Below are positions 18,653 to 29,228 of a DNA stretch of 64,000 nucleotides, piece after piece. A program made the translations under genes and the position numbers. A model generated the notes under the pieces. That model was not told the DNA's origin, searched no databases, and was given only the letters and a program-made list of their open reading frames with translations. Source of the DNA: Nostoc sp. CHAB 5824. Its GTDB lineage: Bacteria; Cyanobacteriota; Cyanobacteriia; Cyanobacteriales; Nostocaceae. How positions within the stretch are numbered: position 1 is the first letter of the stretch; each line of letters opens with the position of its first letter. The stretch spans positions 131,613-195,612 of the forward strand of contig NZ_JAIVFT010000004.1 of assembly GCF_020829665.1 (NCBI RefSeq). The letters are read 5' to 3'.

Positions 18653-18703
18653 AGGCATACATTTAATAGACTTTTTACAAAAGTCAAAAACAGATGTATG
18701 CCT
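18653..18703 (+). terminator. Large hairpin after crtO
   Basis: AGGCATACAT (18653-18662) pairs with ATGTATGCCT (18694-18703) and an inner GACTTTT/AAAAGTC stem lies between them. It starts 31 bp after the crtO stop. No clean U-tract follows, so it may terminate or protect the 3' end, or be an end of the transposase relic beside it. Confidence 0.5.
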
Positions 18704-18779
18704 AATTCAAAGCGCAAACATCACTAATTCTTCCAGGCATAAATACAAACTCAACCGGAACACCACTTTTAGTAGACAT
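18702..18779 (-). pseudogene. Transposase fragment (DDE type, IS982/IS4-like)
   Basis: The minus strand reads KSGVPVEFVFMPGRISDVCA and then stops. The pattern G-x-P-V-E-F-x-F-x-P-G-x-x-S-D-V resembles the central strand region of IS982/IS4-type transposases. Only about 25 codons remain. The family assignment is from pattern memory and is tentative. Confidence 0.45.
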
Positions 18780-18847
18780 GATATTATTGTTTGGAAATAT
18801 AGGTAATTAGCGCTTGGCATCCTCCTACTGAGTGAAAGTGGATTACG
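18771..18847. repeat. Direct repeat, copy 1 (partner at 19601-19684)
   Basis: Shares gacatgatat.attgtt, ggtaattagcg, catcc and ctactgagtgaa with 19601-19684, in the same order and orientation. Copy 1 is about 8 bp shorter. The two copies bracket the small secreted-protein gene at 18979-19350. Confidence 0.8.
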
Positions 18848-18978
18848 CCTATGGTGAGATTAACATCGAATTCATCTTTAATCTTAAGGTTTATTTTTGA
18901 TTACATGGTATGTATTAAAACATAAACAGGTTATTAATAACATCCTAAAAACCTGTTAATTACTCAAAGGTTTTTTTT

Positions 18979-19350
18979 ATGAAGTTTAATCAATTACTGA
19001 CAGCAATTTTCTCTTTTACGGCTTTCTCAGTGATGATGCAACCTCCTGCCCCCGTCTTTGCTCAAAGTACTTGTGCCTGCGTAACAAGTGAATCCCGACC
19101 TCAAAGTGGTCAAAGAAATCGGTCAAGCGGAAATTTTAGTACCCAAGGTTGTGCAGCTTCCTTAAAATGGACTGCTCCAATTCCTATTGTTTTTGATGTA
19201 AAGCAAGACGTATCTGGAGGAAGCGATCCAACACCGTTCTCAGGTTTGACTAACGATGTAGTAACCGTAAACCCTAACCAAAGGAGTTTGTATATTGCAA
19301 ATCCAAAAAATGCAAACGCTAGCTTTACAGTTTGCGCTCTAAACCAATAA
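18979..19350 (+). CDS. Small secreted hypothetical protein
   Basis: 123 residues. A signal peptide is clear: MKFNQLLTAIFSFTAF.. with a likely cleavage after PVFA-Q. The mature part has four Cys residues (CAC, GC and one near the C-terminus), is basic to neutral, and has no recognised domain. It is flanked by direct repeats (18771-18847 and 19601-19684), which suggests it sits in a mobile or rearranged segment. Function unknown. Confidence 0.6.
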   Translation: MKFNQLLTAIFSFTAFSVMMQPPAPVFAQSTCACVTSESRPQSGQRNRSSGNFSTQGCAASLKWTAPIPIVFDVKQDVSGGSDPTPFSGLTNDVVTVNPNQRSLYIANPKNANASFTVCALNQ

Positions 19351-19600
19351 CTTGTTCTAATACCTTCACTTTTGATGGTCTTTGCAGGTGTTGTAGTGCT
19401 CACTTATCCACATTCTAAATTTATTGTCCAATTTAAAGAATTAGCGGCATTGACTCAAATCTTTTTTCAAATAAGGTTTTAGAGGTGGCATTAATTATTT
19501 AAATTGGACATTAATTATTTAATCCACATGTGTAGAGGAGAGGTTTGGAGAGGGGTTTCAAGAATAAGTTGCAGATCGCGTTAAACAATAAATTTTTAAG

Positions 19601-19684
19601 CGGACATGATATCATTGTTACTTGAAAACACTGGGTAATTAGCGGTTGCCATCCACCTACTCTCCTACTGAGTGAAGGTGGACA
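19601..19684. repeat. Direct repeat, copy 2 with terminal hairpin
   Basis: Same unit as 18771-18847. Here TCCACCT (19652-19658) and AGGTGGA (19675-19681) are perfect inverted arms around ACTCTCCTACTGAGTGA, a structure lost from copy 1. Confidence 0.8.
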
Positions 19685-19885
19685 AAAGCTAAATCCAAGA
19701 AAGTCCTAATTCTATAGCCGACTAAAGATTTTATTGGGAACAACTGTGCGAGTGTTGCGTGTGTTTTTGCATATAGTGAAAAACTAGTGCGATCGCACCT
19801 TTGTTTATTAAAAGGTAAATTACCAATTCGGCGTCGCAACGTATATATAGCAATCCTATTTGATTCGCTCTCTACCGAGAGGCTC

Positions 19886-19918
19886 AGATCCCCGACTTTT
19901 TCAATAAGTCGGGGATCT
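19886..19918. repeat. Palindrome of the AGATCCCCGACTT family, with a T-run
   Basis: Arms 19886-19898 and 19906-19918 pair perfectly (13 bp, 7-base loop) and are followed by TTTTTG, so it could act as a rho-independent terminator on the plus strand. Same family as 4985-5017. Confidence 0.8.
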
Positions 19919-20176
19919 TTTTGTTCATAACTCCTGCACGGATTGCTATACCAACACAAATAAATTTTTTTGAGTGAAATAGGCTTTAAACAATTGCTTT
20001 ATGTGTATTTAATATGATAATGTAACATACGCTTGGTTTGAAGAAGCTTCTATGCATCATAAACAAAGTTATTTCTCAAAATATAAGGGAATTAATGGGT
20101 AAAAAGTAGTGTATTTTGATAATGTTCAAAAAATGAACAACTTTTAACATCATTTTATAGGTTTTGTAGGTACAGC

Positions 20177-20920
20177 ATGGTTTTTCGGCGCTGCTTTGTT
20201 GCATCTGGCTTGATAGCTTTCTTTGCATTCGGCTGTAGTGGTGGGGCAAACTCATCAATAGAAAAAACTACACAAGTTGTGCAAGAAAATAATGTAACCC
20301 AGCTTTTCATAGAAGCAAAGGCTACCCAGAAAGCAGAAGATTTCTTTCATCAAGGTAATAATTTATTAGATGGACAACGTTACGAAGATGCGATAAAAGC
20401 ATACAACAAAGCGATCGCCATCAAAGTTGAGAGTCCTGAAGCTTGGATTAACCGTGGCATAGGCTTAACATCGTTGCAACGCTACAAAGATGCTCTGGCA
20501 TCCTACAATACTGCGATCGCTATCCAACCCGATAAGTATGAAGCCTGGTATAATCGTGGCATAGCTTTAACATCGTTGCAACGCTACAAAGACGCTATTG
20601 CATCTTACGACAAAGCGATCGCCATCAAACCCGACAAATATGAAGCCTTAATTAACCGAGGCATTGCTCTGACAAAGCTGCACCGCTATAAAGATGCGAT
20701 CGCATCTTATGATAGAGCGATCGCTATCAAGCAAGATTTGCACCAAGCATATTACAACAAAGCTTGCTCTTATGCTTTACAAAGCAATCTAGAATTAGCA
20801 ATTGAGAACTTAGATAAAGCAATCAAGCAGGTTCCTGATAAATACAAGAAATTAGCAAAAACTGACCCAGATTTTAGTAAAGTGCGTAGTGAAAAGCAGT
20901 TTCAAGAATTACTGCAATAG
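20177..20920 (+). CDS. TPR-repeat lipoprotein
   Basis: 247 residues. N-terminus MVFRRCFVASGLIAFFAFGC looks like a lipoprotein signal (Cys20), although the residue three before Cys is Ala rather than Leu. After a spacer, four 34-residue TPR units (about 55-190) repeat the pattern A-I-A-I-K-P-D-x-Y-E-A-W; some contain HIP1 sites in the Ile-Ala codons. TPRs bind protein partners. Its repeats are closely related to those in the protease at 21169. Confidence 0.85.
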   Translation: MVFRRCFVASGLIAFFAFGCSGGANSSIEKTTQVVQENNVTQLFIEAKATQKAEDFFHQGNNLLDGQRYEDAIKAYNKAIAIKVESPEAWINRGIGLTSLQRYKDALASYNTAIAIQPDKYEAWYNRGIALTSLQRYKDAIASYDKAIAIKPDKYEALINRGIALTKLHRYKDAIASYDRAIAIKQDLHQAYYNKACSYALQSNLELAIENLDKAIKQVPDKYKKLAKTDPDFSKVRSEKQFQELLQ

Positions 20921-20997
20921 TGAAAAGGGCGGTTATAAACTGCGTCTACACGAGGCTTTACCCACCTCCGTGGGTTTTAAACCTTCAATTTTTTCTT

Positions 20998-21015
20998 AGT
21001 CCGCGGAGGCGGACT
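20998..21015. repeat. Dispersed repeat with AGTCCGC..GCGGACT hairpin
   Basis: AGTCCGC and GCGGACT are inverted arms. The surrounding 20941-21095 contains further hairpin-forming modules (CCCACctccGTGGG; tatagccgcgaattcc and tatagctgcgattct, a direct pair) typical of dispersed Nostoc repeats. They fill the gap between the two TPR genes. Confidence 0.7.
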
Positions 21016-21168
21016 TTGTTTGTATAGCCGCGAATTCCATTCGCCCTGGCTTTGTACTTTTTTTGTATAGCTGCGATTCTAATCGTCCGGTGCAAAATGT
21101 AAGATCAATTACTTTAAAATAAAAGACAAGTCAAAATGAGTTAAACCATTAAATTATACAGGTACGGT

Positions 21169-22584
21169 ATGATACCTTGGCACTGGTATGCTGCCTTTGG
21201 TTTTGTCGCTTTATCTCTCATCAGCTGTAATAGCCGCAAAACAACTGGAGACATTGGCAAAGAAGCTGGGGAAAGCGTGGTTTTAATCAACTACGCAGAT
21301 AAACAAGGACAAGGTACAGGATTTCTTGTGCCGGGAAAAAACAAAGAAGTCTGTACCGTACTTACGGCGCGTCACGTAGTCCCACCTAGCGCCAAATTAC
21401 AACTACAAACCAACGACCAAAAAATCTGGAAAGTAGTAGATATCAAACGCTTCGCCCAGCAAGATTTAGCTGTGGTGATATTTAAACCTGATGGTGGAAC
21501 TTGCGTTTATAAAGCCCTTCCCTTGGGTAATTCTGACAAAGTGAGTCTCGGAGACAATATCTACATCACTGGTTTTCCTGGTAATAGTTTGGCAAAGCAG
21601 TTTACTGTCGGTACAGTATCATCAATTGACAGCCAAACCGATGGCTATGGAATTTCCTACAGTGCAACAACCGCAGGAGGGATGAGTGGGGGGCCAGTGA
21701 TGAATGCAGTGGGAGAAGTGATTGCAGTACATGGGCGTACCGAATTAGAACTTACTAGACAAGCTGAACTTAAAGGTGAATTACCACCACCACAACAGCA
21801 GTCTACAACAATTACTAATTCACAACCTGGCGATGCAGTTGGCACTTTCAAATGGGGTATCCCGATTAATACATATTTGACCCAAGTTCTGAAGGAAGCG
21901 GAGATTACCCAAAAGTCTCAAGATTTTTTGAATGAAGGCAATGATTACTTTGTCAAGCAAAAGTATGAACAAGCGATCGCATCTTATGATAAAGCGATCG
22001 ACATCAAACCTGACTACCATGAAGCTTGGCATGATCGAGGTAGGGCTTTAATTGAGTTACAACGGTATTCCGAAGCGATCGCATCTTATGATAAAGCGAT
22101 CGACATCAAACCTAACTACCATGAAGCTTGGCATAATCGAGGTGTTTCCTTAGAGAGATTGCAACGCTATTCTAAGGCTCTGGCATCTTATGATAAAGCG
22201 ATCATCATTAAACCTGACTACTTTTACGCTTGGTATGGTCGGGGTTTTTCTCTAAATAACTTGCAACGCGATTCTGAGGCTCTGGCATCTTATGATAAAG
22301 CGATCGCCATCAAACCTGATAAGCATGAAGCTTGGTATGGTCGGGGTTTTTCTCTAGAGAAGTTGCAACGTTATTCCGAGGCGATCGCATCTTATGATAA
22401 AGTAATCGCCATTAAACCTGACTACCATGAAGCTTGGGCTGCACGTGGGGTGTCACTATGGTATTTAAAACAGTACGATGAAGCGCTCAAATCATACGAT
22501 AAAGCGATTAATATCAAACCTGATTATCAAATAGCGCTCGATAATCGCAAGAGTTTGCTGAAGCAGCTTGGGCGGTCAAATTAG
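21169..22584 (+). CDS. Trypsin-like serine protease fused to TPR repeats, lipoprotein
   Basis: 471 residues. A lipobox LISC gives Cys20 after the hydrophobic signal. The S1-type protease domain follows, with His69 (LTARHV), Asp99 (QQDL) and Ser173 (GGMSGGP) as the catalytic triad. From about residue 245 there are six to seven 34-residue TPR units, highly similar at DNA level. Likely an envelope protease with a TPR substrate- or partner-binding module. The upstream TPR lipoprotein (20177) shares repeats and orientation, so the two may interact; that is inferred. Confidence 0.9.
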   Translation: MIPWHWYAAFGFVALSLISCNSRKTTGDIGKEAGESVVLINYADKQGQGTGFLVPGKNKEVCTVLTARHVVPPSAKLQLQTNDQKIWKVVDIKRFAQQDLAVVIFKPDGGTCVYKALPLGNSDKVSLGDNIYITGFPGNSLAKQFTVGTVSSIDSQTDGYGISYSATTAGGMSGGPVMNAVGEVIAVHGRTELELTRQAELKGELPPPQQQSTTITNSQPGDAVGTFKWGIPINTYLTQVLKEAEITQKSQDFLNEGNDYFVKQKYEQAIASYDKAIDIKPDYHEAWHDRGRALIELQRYSEAIASYDKAIDIKPNYHEAWHNRGVSLERLQRYSKALASYDKAIIIKPDYFYAWYGRGFSLNNLQRDSEALASYDKAIAIKPDKHEAWYGRGFSLEKLQRYSEAIASYDKVIAIKPDYHEAWAARGVSLWYLKQYDEALKSYDKAINIKPDYQIALDNRKSLLKQLGRSN

Positions 22585-22615
22585 GCGTAAATTTAAGCCT
22601 AAAAATAAATTAATG

Positions 22616-23227
22616 TTATTTAATAGCAGTTGATCCAGCTTTGATATCCTCAGCCGCCAGATAGTTTTCAAAATTAACCTCAGATGAGTTAGCAGTAGCA
22701 TTAGAGGCATTTGCAGAACCAGAACCTTGTTCAACGGTAGTACCATTCTTCAAAGCTTCTGTCATGCGTCGCAGCGAGTCGTAGCCATCAGCACTAACTT
22801 TGAGAGTCACCAACAGATTACAATTATTGCGGTCTAGCTTGGTATTAACGCAGATTACAGACTGGCTGGGTGTTTTTGGGTCAGAACGATGACTCAAACC
22901 AATTAAACCTTCTTGACGAAAGCCTTCTAATCGTTGAGCAATTACATCGCAGCGTTTTTGTGTATCCCAATCATCACCAAAGCTGTTGACCATCCTCAAC
23001 CAAGGCTTTTTCCCCTGATCATTACGATACATCACTGTCCACACCTCACCGCCGTTTTGTGTATCAGGTTGTAAAGCACAAGAAAAGCGGTCTTTTGAAC
23101 CGAAGCCTGGTGTTTCTGGAGTCCAGCCAGTCGCAACAAGGTATGCCAAAGCCAAACCAGCAACACCTGTCACTGCACCAATAATGCCAATAGTCAAATT
23201 AAATCTGTCAAATATATTTTTAGACAT
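22616..23227 (-). CDS. COP23-domain membrane protein
   Basis: About 203 residues from ATG 23227 (a TTG at 23242 would add five). One N-terminal hydrophobic segment (residues 9-32), then RFSCALQPD, GEVWTVMYRN, GKKPWLRMV and CDVIAQRLEGFRQEGL, which match the cyanobacterial COP23 family (circadian oscillating polypeptide of 23 kDa in Cyanothece). Four Cys residues may form disulfides. The Asn/Ser/Gly-rich tail is low complexity. The molecular function of COP23 is not known. Confidence 0.8.
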   Translation of the reverse strand: MSKNIFDRFNLTIGIIGAVTGVAGLALAYLVATGWTPETPGFGSKDRFSCALQPDTQNGGEVWTVMYRNDQGKKPWLRMVNSFGDDWDTQKRCDVIAQRLEGFRQEGLIGLSHRSDPKTPSQSVICVNTKLDRNNCNLLVTLKVSADGYDSLRRMTEALKNGTTVEQGSGSANASNATANSSEVNFENYLAAEDIKAGSTAIK

Positions 23228-23415
23228 AGGATCTGCCCTCAAATCCGCTTAAATTGCTGGCATTATTAAGATACATCAGTTACACAATAAATTACGGAAA
23301 GAATTTTGAAGAAACTGCGATCGCTATAAAACCATAGATTAATACATCTGCAAACTAATGGATTCTTAAATATAAAATTGATTATATTAACATAAAATCT
23401 AGCTTTAAATAAAAC

Positions 23416-24297
23416 ATGAAAAAATTATTAATCACTGGAGCCAGTGGTTTTTTGGGATGGCATCTTTGCCAGCTTGCAAAACAAGAATGGGAAATTTATG
23501 GTACTTATTTTTCCCATTCTCTAGATATTCCTGGCATCAAAATGCTAAAAGTGAACTTAACAAATTTTCAGGAATTGCAGCGTATATTTAGTGATATAAA
23601 GCCAACAGCAGTGATTCATACTGCCGCACAATCACAACCAAATTTTTGTCAAATCCACCCTGAAAAATCCCACGTAATTAATGTCATAGAATCCTGCAAT
23701 CTTGCCGGACTTTGCGCGGATAATTCTATTCCTTGTGCTTTTACCTCAACCGATTTGGTTTTTGATGGTTTAAATGCTCCCTATCGAGAAACAGATTCCG
23801 TGTGTCCTGTGAATCTTTACGGTGAACAAAAAGTCATGGCGGAAGTAGGTATGCTAGAAAGATATCCCATGACAGCAGTGTGTCGAATGCCGTTGATGTT
23901 TGGCGCAGCAACACCCACAGCAAAAAGCTTTATTCAGCCATTTATTGAAACTTTAAAAGCAGAAAAAGAACTAAGTTTATTTATAGATGAATTTCGCACC
24001 CCAGTAAGTGGAACAACTGCCGCCAAAGGAATTTTATTAGCATTGGAAAAAGTTAACGGCATCATTCATTTAGGTGGCAAAGAACGGATTTCCCGTTATA
24101 ATTTTGGACAGCTATTAGTGGAAATATTTCAACTTCCTGCCACCAAGCTCAAATCCTGCCGACAACAAGATGTGAAAATGGCAGCACCTAGACCAGCAGA
24201 TGTTTCTTTGGATAGTTCTAAAGCTTTTGCCTTCGGGTATCAGCCTTTATCTTTACGAAAAGAATTGGAATTAGGAGTTTTAATTTCTAACTCCTAA
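23416..24297 (+). CDS. RmlD-like NAD(P)-dependent sugar reductase / epimerase
   Basis: 293 residues, extended SDR fold. The N-terminal cofactor loop is LLITGASGFLGWHL (residues 4-17), VIHTAAQSQP follows, and the catalytic Tyr-x-x-x-Lys is YGEQK. FTSTDLVFDG matches dTDP-4-dehydrorhamnose reductase (RmlD). It stands alone and no rhamnose genes are nearby, so the exact substrate is uncertain. It converges on gcvP with a 15-bp gap. Confidence 0.85.
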   Translation: MKKLLITGASGFLGWHLCQLAKQEWEIYGTYFSHSLDIPGIKMLKVNLTNFQELQRIFSDIKPTAVIHTAAQSQPNFCQIHPEKSHVINVIESCNLAGLCADNSIPCAFTSTDLVFDGLNAPYRETDSVCPVNLYGEQKVMAEVGMLERYPMTAVCRMPLMFGAATPTAKSFIQPFIETLKAEKELSLFIDEFRTPVSGTTAAKGILLALEKVNGIIHLGGKERISRYNFGQLLVEIFQLPATKLKSCRQQDVKMAAPRPADVSLDSSKAFAFGYQPLSLRKELELGVLISNS

Positions 24298-24312
24298 CTC
24301 TTTATTTCGTAC

Positions 24313-27246
24313 TTAATAAGCATCCATTGGCAGACAAGAACAAACAAAATTCCTGTCACCAAATGCTGCATCAATACGACCGACAGCCGGCCAGAATTTA
24401 TGTTCACGAGTCCAAGGTGCAGGGTAGGCGGCTTGTTCACGAGAATAAGGATGATGCCATTCTCCGGTAATGAGACTTTCGGCAGTGTGGGGTGCGTTCT
24501 TCAAAATATTATCTTGGGTATCCACCTTACCAACCTCTATTTCGGCAATTTCTTGGCGAATAGAAATCAACGCATCGCAGAAACGATCTAACTCCTGTTT
24601 AGATTCACTTTCTGTAGGTTCCACCATGATTGTACCCCCTACAGGCCAAGAGACAGTGGGCGCATGGAAACCATAATCTATAAGACGCTTGGCAACATCA
24701 TCGATTTCGATCGCAGCTGATTTTTTGAGCGATCGCAAATCTAAAATACACTCATGGGCAACTAGACCATTTTTCCCCTGATACAAAACCGGATAGTACG
24801 ATTCCAGTTTCTTGGCAATGTAGTTAGCGTTGAGAATTGCCACTTTAGTAGCTTGGGTTAAACCTGCTGCACCCATCATCGCAATGTACATCCAAGAAAT
24901 CACCAAAATACTAGCACTACCCCAAGGCGCAGCCGCCACAGCACCAATACGTTGGGAATTAGAAATTTCTTCCCCATTCCCCACAACAGGGTGTCCGGGG
25001 AGAAAAGGTACGAGATGAGAGGCTACCCCAATAGGCCCCATACCAGGGCCACCGCCACCATGAGGAATACAAAAGGTTTTATGCAAGTTTAAATGACAGA
25101 CATCCGCGCCAATATCTCCAGGACGGCAAATCCCTACTTGAGCGTTCATATTTGCCCCATCCATGTAAACTTGTCCACCATGACTATGGACAACAGCGCA
25201 GATTTCCTGAATTGGCTCCTCAAAAACACCATGAGTTGAGGGATATGTCACCATTAAGGCGGCTAGTTCATTGCTGTGTTTTTCTGCCTTAGCCTTTAGG
25301 TCATCAACGTCAATATTACCTTGTGAGTCACAAGCAACTGCTACTACCTTCATCCCGCACATCACCGCACTAGCTGGGTTTGTTCCATGTGCCGAAGTGG
25401 GAATCAAACAAACATTACGGTGTGCTTCACCCCGGCTTTCGTGATATTGACGAATTACTAAAAGTCCGGCGTATTCACCCTGAGAACCAGCATTTGGTTG
25501 TAGAGAAATACCAGCAAACCCGGTAATTTCAGCTAACCATGCCTCAAGTTGCTCAAACAAGATTTGATAACCCTGAGTTTGCGACGCAGGTGCAAACGGG
25601 TGAATCTTGCCAAATTCTTCCCAACTTACCGGAATCATCTCAGCAGTCGCATTCAACTTCATTGTGCAAGAACCCAAAGGAATCATCGATGTCGTTAGCG
25701 ACAAGTCCTTGCTTTCAAGCTTGTGCAGATAGCGCAACAACTCAGTTTCTGAGTGATAGCGATTAAATACAGGATGGGTGAGATAAGTGCTTTGACGACT
25801 AAATGGTTCACCGCTTAAACCTGATTGCTGAGTTATCCATTCCATCTCTTGGATATTCAAAACAAACCGTAGCTCATCTGTCCCTGCAAAAATCTGGCAT
25901 ATATCTCGCACATCATCCAATGTGGTAGTCTCGTCCAACGAGATACCAACAGTAGATGTATCAAAAATACGCAGATTAATTTGACGGGCTTGGGCAGCTT
26001 GTAAAATTTCTTGCAGAGGTTTAGTTCCTAACTCCACCTGTAGCGTATCAAAGAAAGGTTTAGAACTAATGCTGTAACCTAGTCGCTGCAACCACTCTGC
26101 CAAAATCAGAGTTAGGGAATGTATCTTCTGAGCTATTGTCTTAAGTCCATCTGGTCCATGATAGACGGCGTACATACTCGCCATTACCGCCAGTAGCACC
26201 TGTGCAGTACAAATATTACTAGTAGCTTTTTCACGGCGGATGTGCTGTTCGCGGGTTTGCAAGGCAAGACGCAATGCAGGCTTACCTTGAGCATCTTTTG
26301 AGACTCCCACAATTCGTCCTGGAACCAGCCGCTTATACTCTTCCTTCGTAGCAAAGTATGCCGCGTGAGGCCCCCCAAACCCCAACGGAATACCGAACCT
26401 CTGAGTGCTACCGACAGCAATATCAGCACCAAATTCCCCAGGAGGGGTCAGCAAAGTTAAACTTAAAGGATCTGCTGCTACCGTCACCAATGCACCCTTA
26501 GCATGGGCTTTTTCTATAAAAGCGCGGTAGTCGTAAATGGTGCCATCACTTGCAGGGTATTGCAGAACAGCCCCAAAAATTGCTTGATCAAAATCAAATG
26601 TTTGATGATCGCCAACAATGATCTTAATCCCTAATGGTTGAGCGCGTGTTTGCAACACGTCGATAGTTTGGGGATGGCAGTCACAAGAGACAAAATAGGC
26701 ATTTGCCTGATTTTTGGAGACACCATAGCTTAGGCTCATCGCTTCAGCTGCTGCTGTGGCTTCATCAAGTAATGAAGCATTGGCAATTTCTAAACCTGTG
26801 AGGTCGATAATCAGGGTTTGGAAATTTAGCAGCGCTTCTAGTCGCCCTTGGGCAATTTCTGGCTGATAAGGAGTGTAGGCAGTATACCAACCGGGGTTTT
26901 CTAAGATATTGCGCCCAATCACAGGTGGGGTAATACTGTCGTAATATCCCATACCGATGTATGAACGGAAAACCTGATTTTTGGCAGCAACTTTTTTTAA
27001 GGATGTCAGTGCTGCATACTCACTTTCTGCTTCTGGTAACTTTAGCGGTTGCTTCAGCCGAATTGCCTGTGGAACTGTTTGGTCAATTAGGGCATCCAGG
27101 CTGGGAAACCCCAAAATCTTAAGTATTTGCTGGATATCGTCGGAGTTAGACCCAATATGCCTTGGCGCAAAACTACTTAACTTCTGACTTTTTTCGTCCA
27201 GCACTTGCTGCTCATTAGATTTAAGAATAGGGGCGTTCAATACCAC
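24313..27246 (-). CDS. gcvP: Glycine dehydrogenase (decarboxylating), P-protein
   Basis: 977 residues, the single-chain homodimeric form. The pyridoxal-phosphate Lys lies in [18 protein letters not shown] (about residue 724), and GIDxAxxLLDEA-type motifs ([11 protein letters not shown]) and APRHIGSN at the N-terminus are as expected. It decarboxylates glycine and passes the aminomethyl group to the lipoyl arm of GcvH. gcvT and gcvH are upstream on the same strand, so the three form one gene cluster; the 330-bp gap to gcvH is occupied by a foldback repeat. Confidence 0.97.
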   Translation of the reverse strand: MVLNAPILKSNEQQVLDEKSQKLSSFAPRHIGSNSDDIQQILKILGFPSLDALIDQTVPQAIRLKQPLKLPEAESEYAALTSLKKVAAKNQVFRSYIGMGYYDSITPPVIGRNILENPGWYTAYTPYQPEIAQGRLEALLNFQTLIIDLTGLEIANASLLDEATAAAEAMSLSYGVSKNQANAYFVSCDCHPQTIDVLQTRAQPLGIKIIVGDHQTFDFDQAIFGAVLQYPASDGTIYDYRAFIEKAHAKGALVTVAADPLSLTLLTPPGEFGADIAVGSTQRFGIPLGFGGPHAAYFATKEEYKRLVPGRIVGVSKDAQGKPALRLALQTREQHIRREKATSNICTAQVLLAVMASMYAVYHGPDGLKTIAQKIHSLTLILAEWLQRLGYSISSKPFFDTLQVELGTKPLQEILQAAQARQINLRIFDTSTVGISLDETTTLDDVRDICQIFAGTDELRFVLNIQEMEWITQQSGLSGEPFSRQSTYLTHPVFNRYHSETELLRYLHKLESKDLSLTTSMIPLGSCTMKLNATAEMIPVSWEEFGKIHPFAPASQTQGYQILFEQLEAWLAEITGFAGISLQPNAGSQGEYAGLLVIRQYHESRGEAHRNVCLIPTSAHGTNPASAVMCGMKVVAVACDSQGNIDVDDLKAKAEKHSNELAALMVTYPSTHGVFEEPIQEICAVVHSHGGQVYMDGANMNAQVGICRPGDIGADVCHLNLHKTFCIPHGGGGPGMGPIGVASHLVPFLPGHPVVGNGEEISNSQRIGAVAAAPWGSASILVISWMYIAMMGAAGLTQATKVAILNANYIAKKLESYYPVLYQGKNGLVAHECILDLRSLKKSAAIEIDDVAKRLIDYGFHAPTVSWPVGGTIMVEPTESESKQELDRFCDALISIRQEIAEIEVGKVDTQDNILKNAPHTAESLITGEWHHPYSREQAAYPAPWTREHKFWPAVGRIDAAFGDRNFVCSCLPMDAY

Positions 27247-27412
27247 AAATTACTCTCCAGATGGTACTATTTTATATTTTGCAACAAATACTCATGAGAA
27301 GTAGGTATAACTTTTCAGTTCATCTAAATTTCATGACTTATTTTCGGGTGGAGTGGGAAATGGCAAAGACAAGGGAGATGGAGGAGAAAATTTTACCTTG
27401 TCCTCCTTGTCC

Positions 27413-27549
27413 CAATACGGTTCGCATAAGCAGGGGGGCAGAGGAGGAAAAAGAGTTATTAAACAATAATTCTTTCTCCCCCTGCTCCTCTTCTCCCCCC
27501 GCCTCCCTTGCTCACCTCAACAGATAACTTTCTTAACCGAACCGTATTG
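27413..27549. repeat. Foldback (MITE-like) element between gcvH and gcvP
   Basis: Terminal inverted repeats CAATACGGTTCG (27413-27424) and CGAACCGTATTG (27538-27549) enclose a G/C-strand-biased interior that is itself imperfectly self-complementary (left gcaggggggcagaggagg, right cctgctcctcttctcccccc). No open frame inside. The sequence outside is also rich in cctccttgtccc/cccttgtccccc, which partly hides the target site. Confidence 0.6.
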
Positions 27550-27576
27550 CCCCTTGTCCCCCTCATTCCCCACTCT

Positions 27577-27966
27577 CTACTCGCCTTCCACCTGGGCGCG
27601 ATACTCATCTGCTGTCAAGGCATCTTCAACTTCGCCAGGGTCATTGACGCGCACTTTCAAAAACCATCCTTCCCCGTAGGGGTCTTCTGAAACTTCTTCG
27701 GGAGAATTAATTAAGGCTTCATTGCGTTCTATAACTGTTCCTGTTACTGGTGAATTCAATTCTTCAACGGCTTTCACTGATTCAATTGTGCCAAAGTTTT
27801 CTCCTCTAGTAAGAGCGTCGCCAATTTCTGGCAGTTCCAAAAAGACGATATCGCCCAATTCATGTACAGCAAATTCAGTAATACCAATGGTGGCAATTTC
27901 ACCATCTATTCGCACATATTCATGAGAATCCAGGTATCTGAAATCTTGAGGATATTCAAAAGACAT
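27577..27966 (-). CDS. gcvH: Glycine cleavage system H protein
   Basis: 129 residues, the normal length. The lipoylated Lys is Lys65 in [11 protein letters not shown], within the barrel-sandwich hybrid ([13 protein letters not shown] before, [11 protein letters not shown] after). It shuttles the methylamine group between GcvP and GcvT. It follows gcvT by 125 bp on the same strand. Confidence 0.97.
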   Translation of the reverse strand: MSFEYPQDFRYLDSHEYVRIDGEIATIGITEFAVHELGDIVFLELPEIGDALTRGENFGTIESVKAVEELNSPVTGTVIERNEALINSPEEVSEDPYGEGWFLKVRVNDPGEVEDALTADEYRAQVEGE

Positions 27967-28091
27967 ATCACTTCCTCTCCCTTATCAAAAAAATTATTGT
28001 CCCAACAGTCATCCAAGCCATATCTGGTAATGAACCTTACTGTAGATTGACTAACTCACAACACATTATTCCTCAAAAACCTCGACGCTTA

Positions 28092-29228
28092 TCAGTTGGC
28101 GACACGATTTTTTGACCGATAAAAGGGACGTTTAACTACAACTACTGGATAAGCTTTGCCGCGAATTTCGACTTCTAGCTGCTGACCGACAGTTGCTAGT
28201 TGGGTAGGAACGTAGGCTAAGGCAATGGGATAACCAAGTGTAGGCGACAGAGTGCCACTGGAAACTTCTCCCACAACTTTACCTGCGGATAACACTTGAT
28301 AGCCGTGACGGGCAATGTTGCGTCCTTGGGTTTGCAAACCTACCAATCGACGCTGTACTCCAGCGGCTTTTTGCTGTGCTAAAATTTCCCGACCAATAAA
28401 TTCGCCTTTGGTATCTAAGTGGACTAGCCACCCCAAACCTGCTTCTAAGGGTGTGGTGGTGTCATCAATATCTTGTCCGTAAAGTGCCATTGCCGCTTCT
28501 AGTCGCAGAGTGTCTCTCGCACCGAGTCCACAGGGGATAACACCAGCATTATGGAGACTTCGCCACAATTCTACCCCCACATCCGCATCTACCATCACCT
28601 CAAAGCCATCTTCTCCGGTGTAACCTGTGCGGGCCAAAAAGGCGGGTTTACCTAGTAGGGTTGCTTCTAGATGTCCGAAGGCTTTGATTGGTTGTAAGTC
28701 TTCTTGCACTAAAGGCTGGAGGTATTTAATTGCTTTTGGCCCTTGCACGGCGATTAAAGCTTTTTCTGGTGAAAGGTCTTGGAATTGCACTTTATCCAGG
28801 TCAAGGTGTTGCAATAGCCATGCTTTATCTTTACTGGAGGTTGCCGCATTGACGATGATGAATGCCCTCTGTGTCCCAGTGGCGTCTTCACCTTGATAAT
28901 AAACAATGATGTCGTCAATAATTCCCGCTTGGAAATTTAACAATACGGTGTATTGTGCTTGACCGGGTTGCAAACGACTCAAGTCGGAAGGCACTAGAGG
29001 CTGGAGTTGAGAAATGAGGTTTTTACCTTGGAGGGTAAATTTTCCCATGTGGGAAATATCGAACATTCCGGCTGTATTTCTTACAGCCTCGTGTTCGCGG
29101 CTAATGCCACTAAATTGCACAGGCATTTCCCAGCCGCCAAAGCTGGTAAGCCGTGCTTTGAGTTCTACACCCATTTGATATAAAGGGGTTCGCGCCAGAG
29201 ATTGGGCGTTGTCTTCTTGATTAGCCAC
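28092..29228 (-). CDS. gcvT: Aminomethyltransferase (glycine cleavage T protein)
   Basis: 378 residues. Folate-binding and active-site motifs: [27 protein letters not shown] and [18 protein letters not shown] (with the catalytic Asp in the last region of homologues). It transfers the one-carbon unit to tetrahydrofolate and releases ammonia. First gene of gcvT-gcvH-gcvP. No glycine riboswitch core was recognised in the 167 bp upstream. Confidence 0.97.
   Translation of the reverse strand: MANQEDNAQSLARTPLYQMGVELKARLTSFGGWEMPVQFSGISREHEAVRNTAGMFDISHMGKFTLQGKNLISQLQPLVPSDLSRLQPGQAQYTVLLNFQAGIIDDIIVYYQGEDATGTQRAFIIVNAATSSKDKAWLLQHLDLDKVQFQDLSPEKALIAVQGPKAIKYLQPLVQEDLQPIKAFGHLEATLLGKPAFLARTGYTGEDGFEVMVDADVGVELWRSLHNAGVIPCGLGARDTLRLEAAMALYGQDIDDTTTPLEAGLGWLVHLDTKGEFIGREILAQQKAAGVQRRLVGLQTQGRNIARHGYQVLSAGKVVGEVSSGTLSPTLGYPIALAYVPTQLATVGQQLEVEIRGKAYPVVVVKRPFYRSKNRVAN

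Larger units (their letters stand above)
19351..20176. other. 826-bp gene-free stretch with repeats
   Basis: Contains the second copy of the direct repeat and the palindrome at 19886-19918. AT-rich otherwise. A 100-codon minus-strand frame (19657-19959) crosses both repeats and is not protein-like, so it is not called as a gene. Confidence 0.7.

Noticed and set aside
19657..19959. 100-codon minus-strand frame
   Set aside because: It crosses two repeats and a palindrome and has no protein-like pattern.
27261..27690. Short plus-strand frames between gcvP and gcvH
   Set aside because: They read through the foldback element and the antisense of gcvH.
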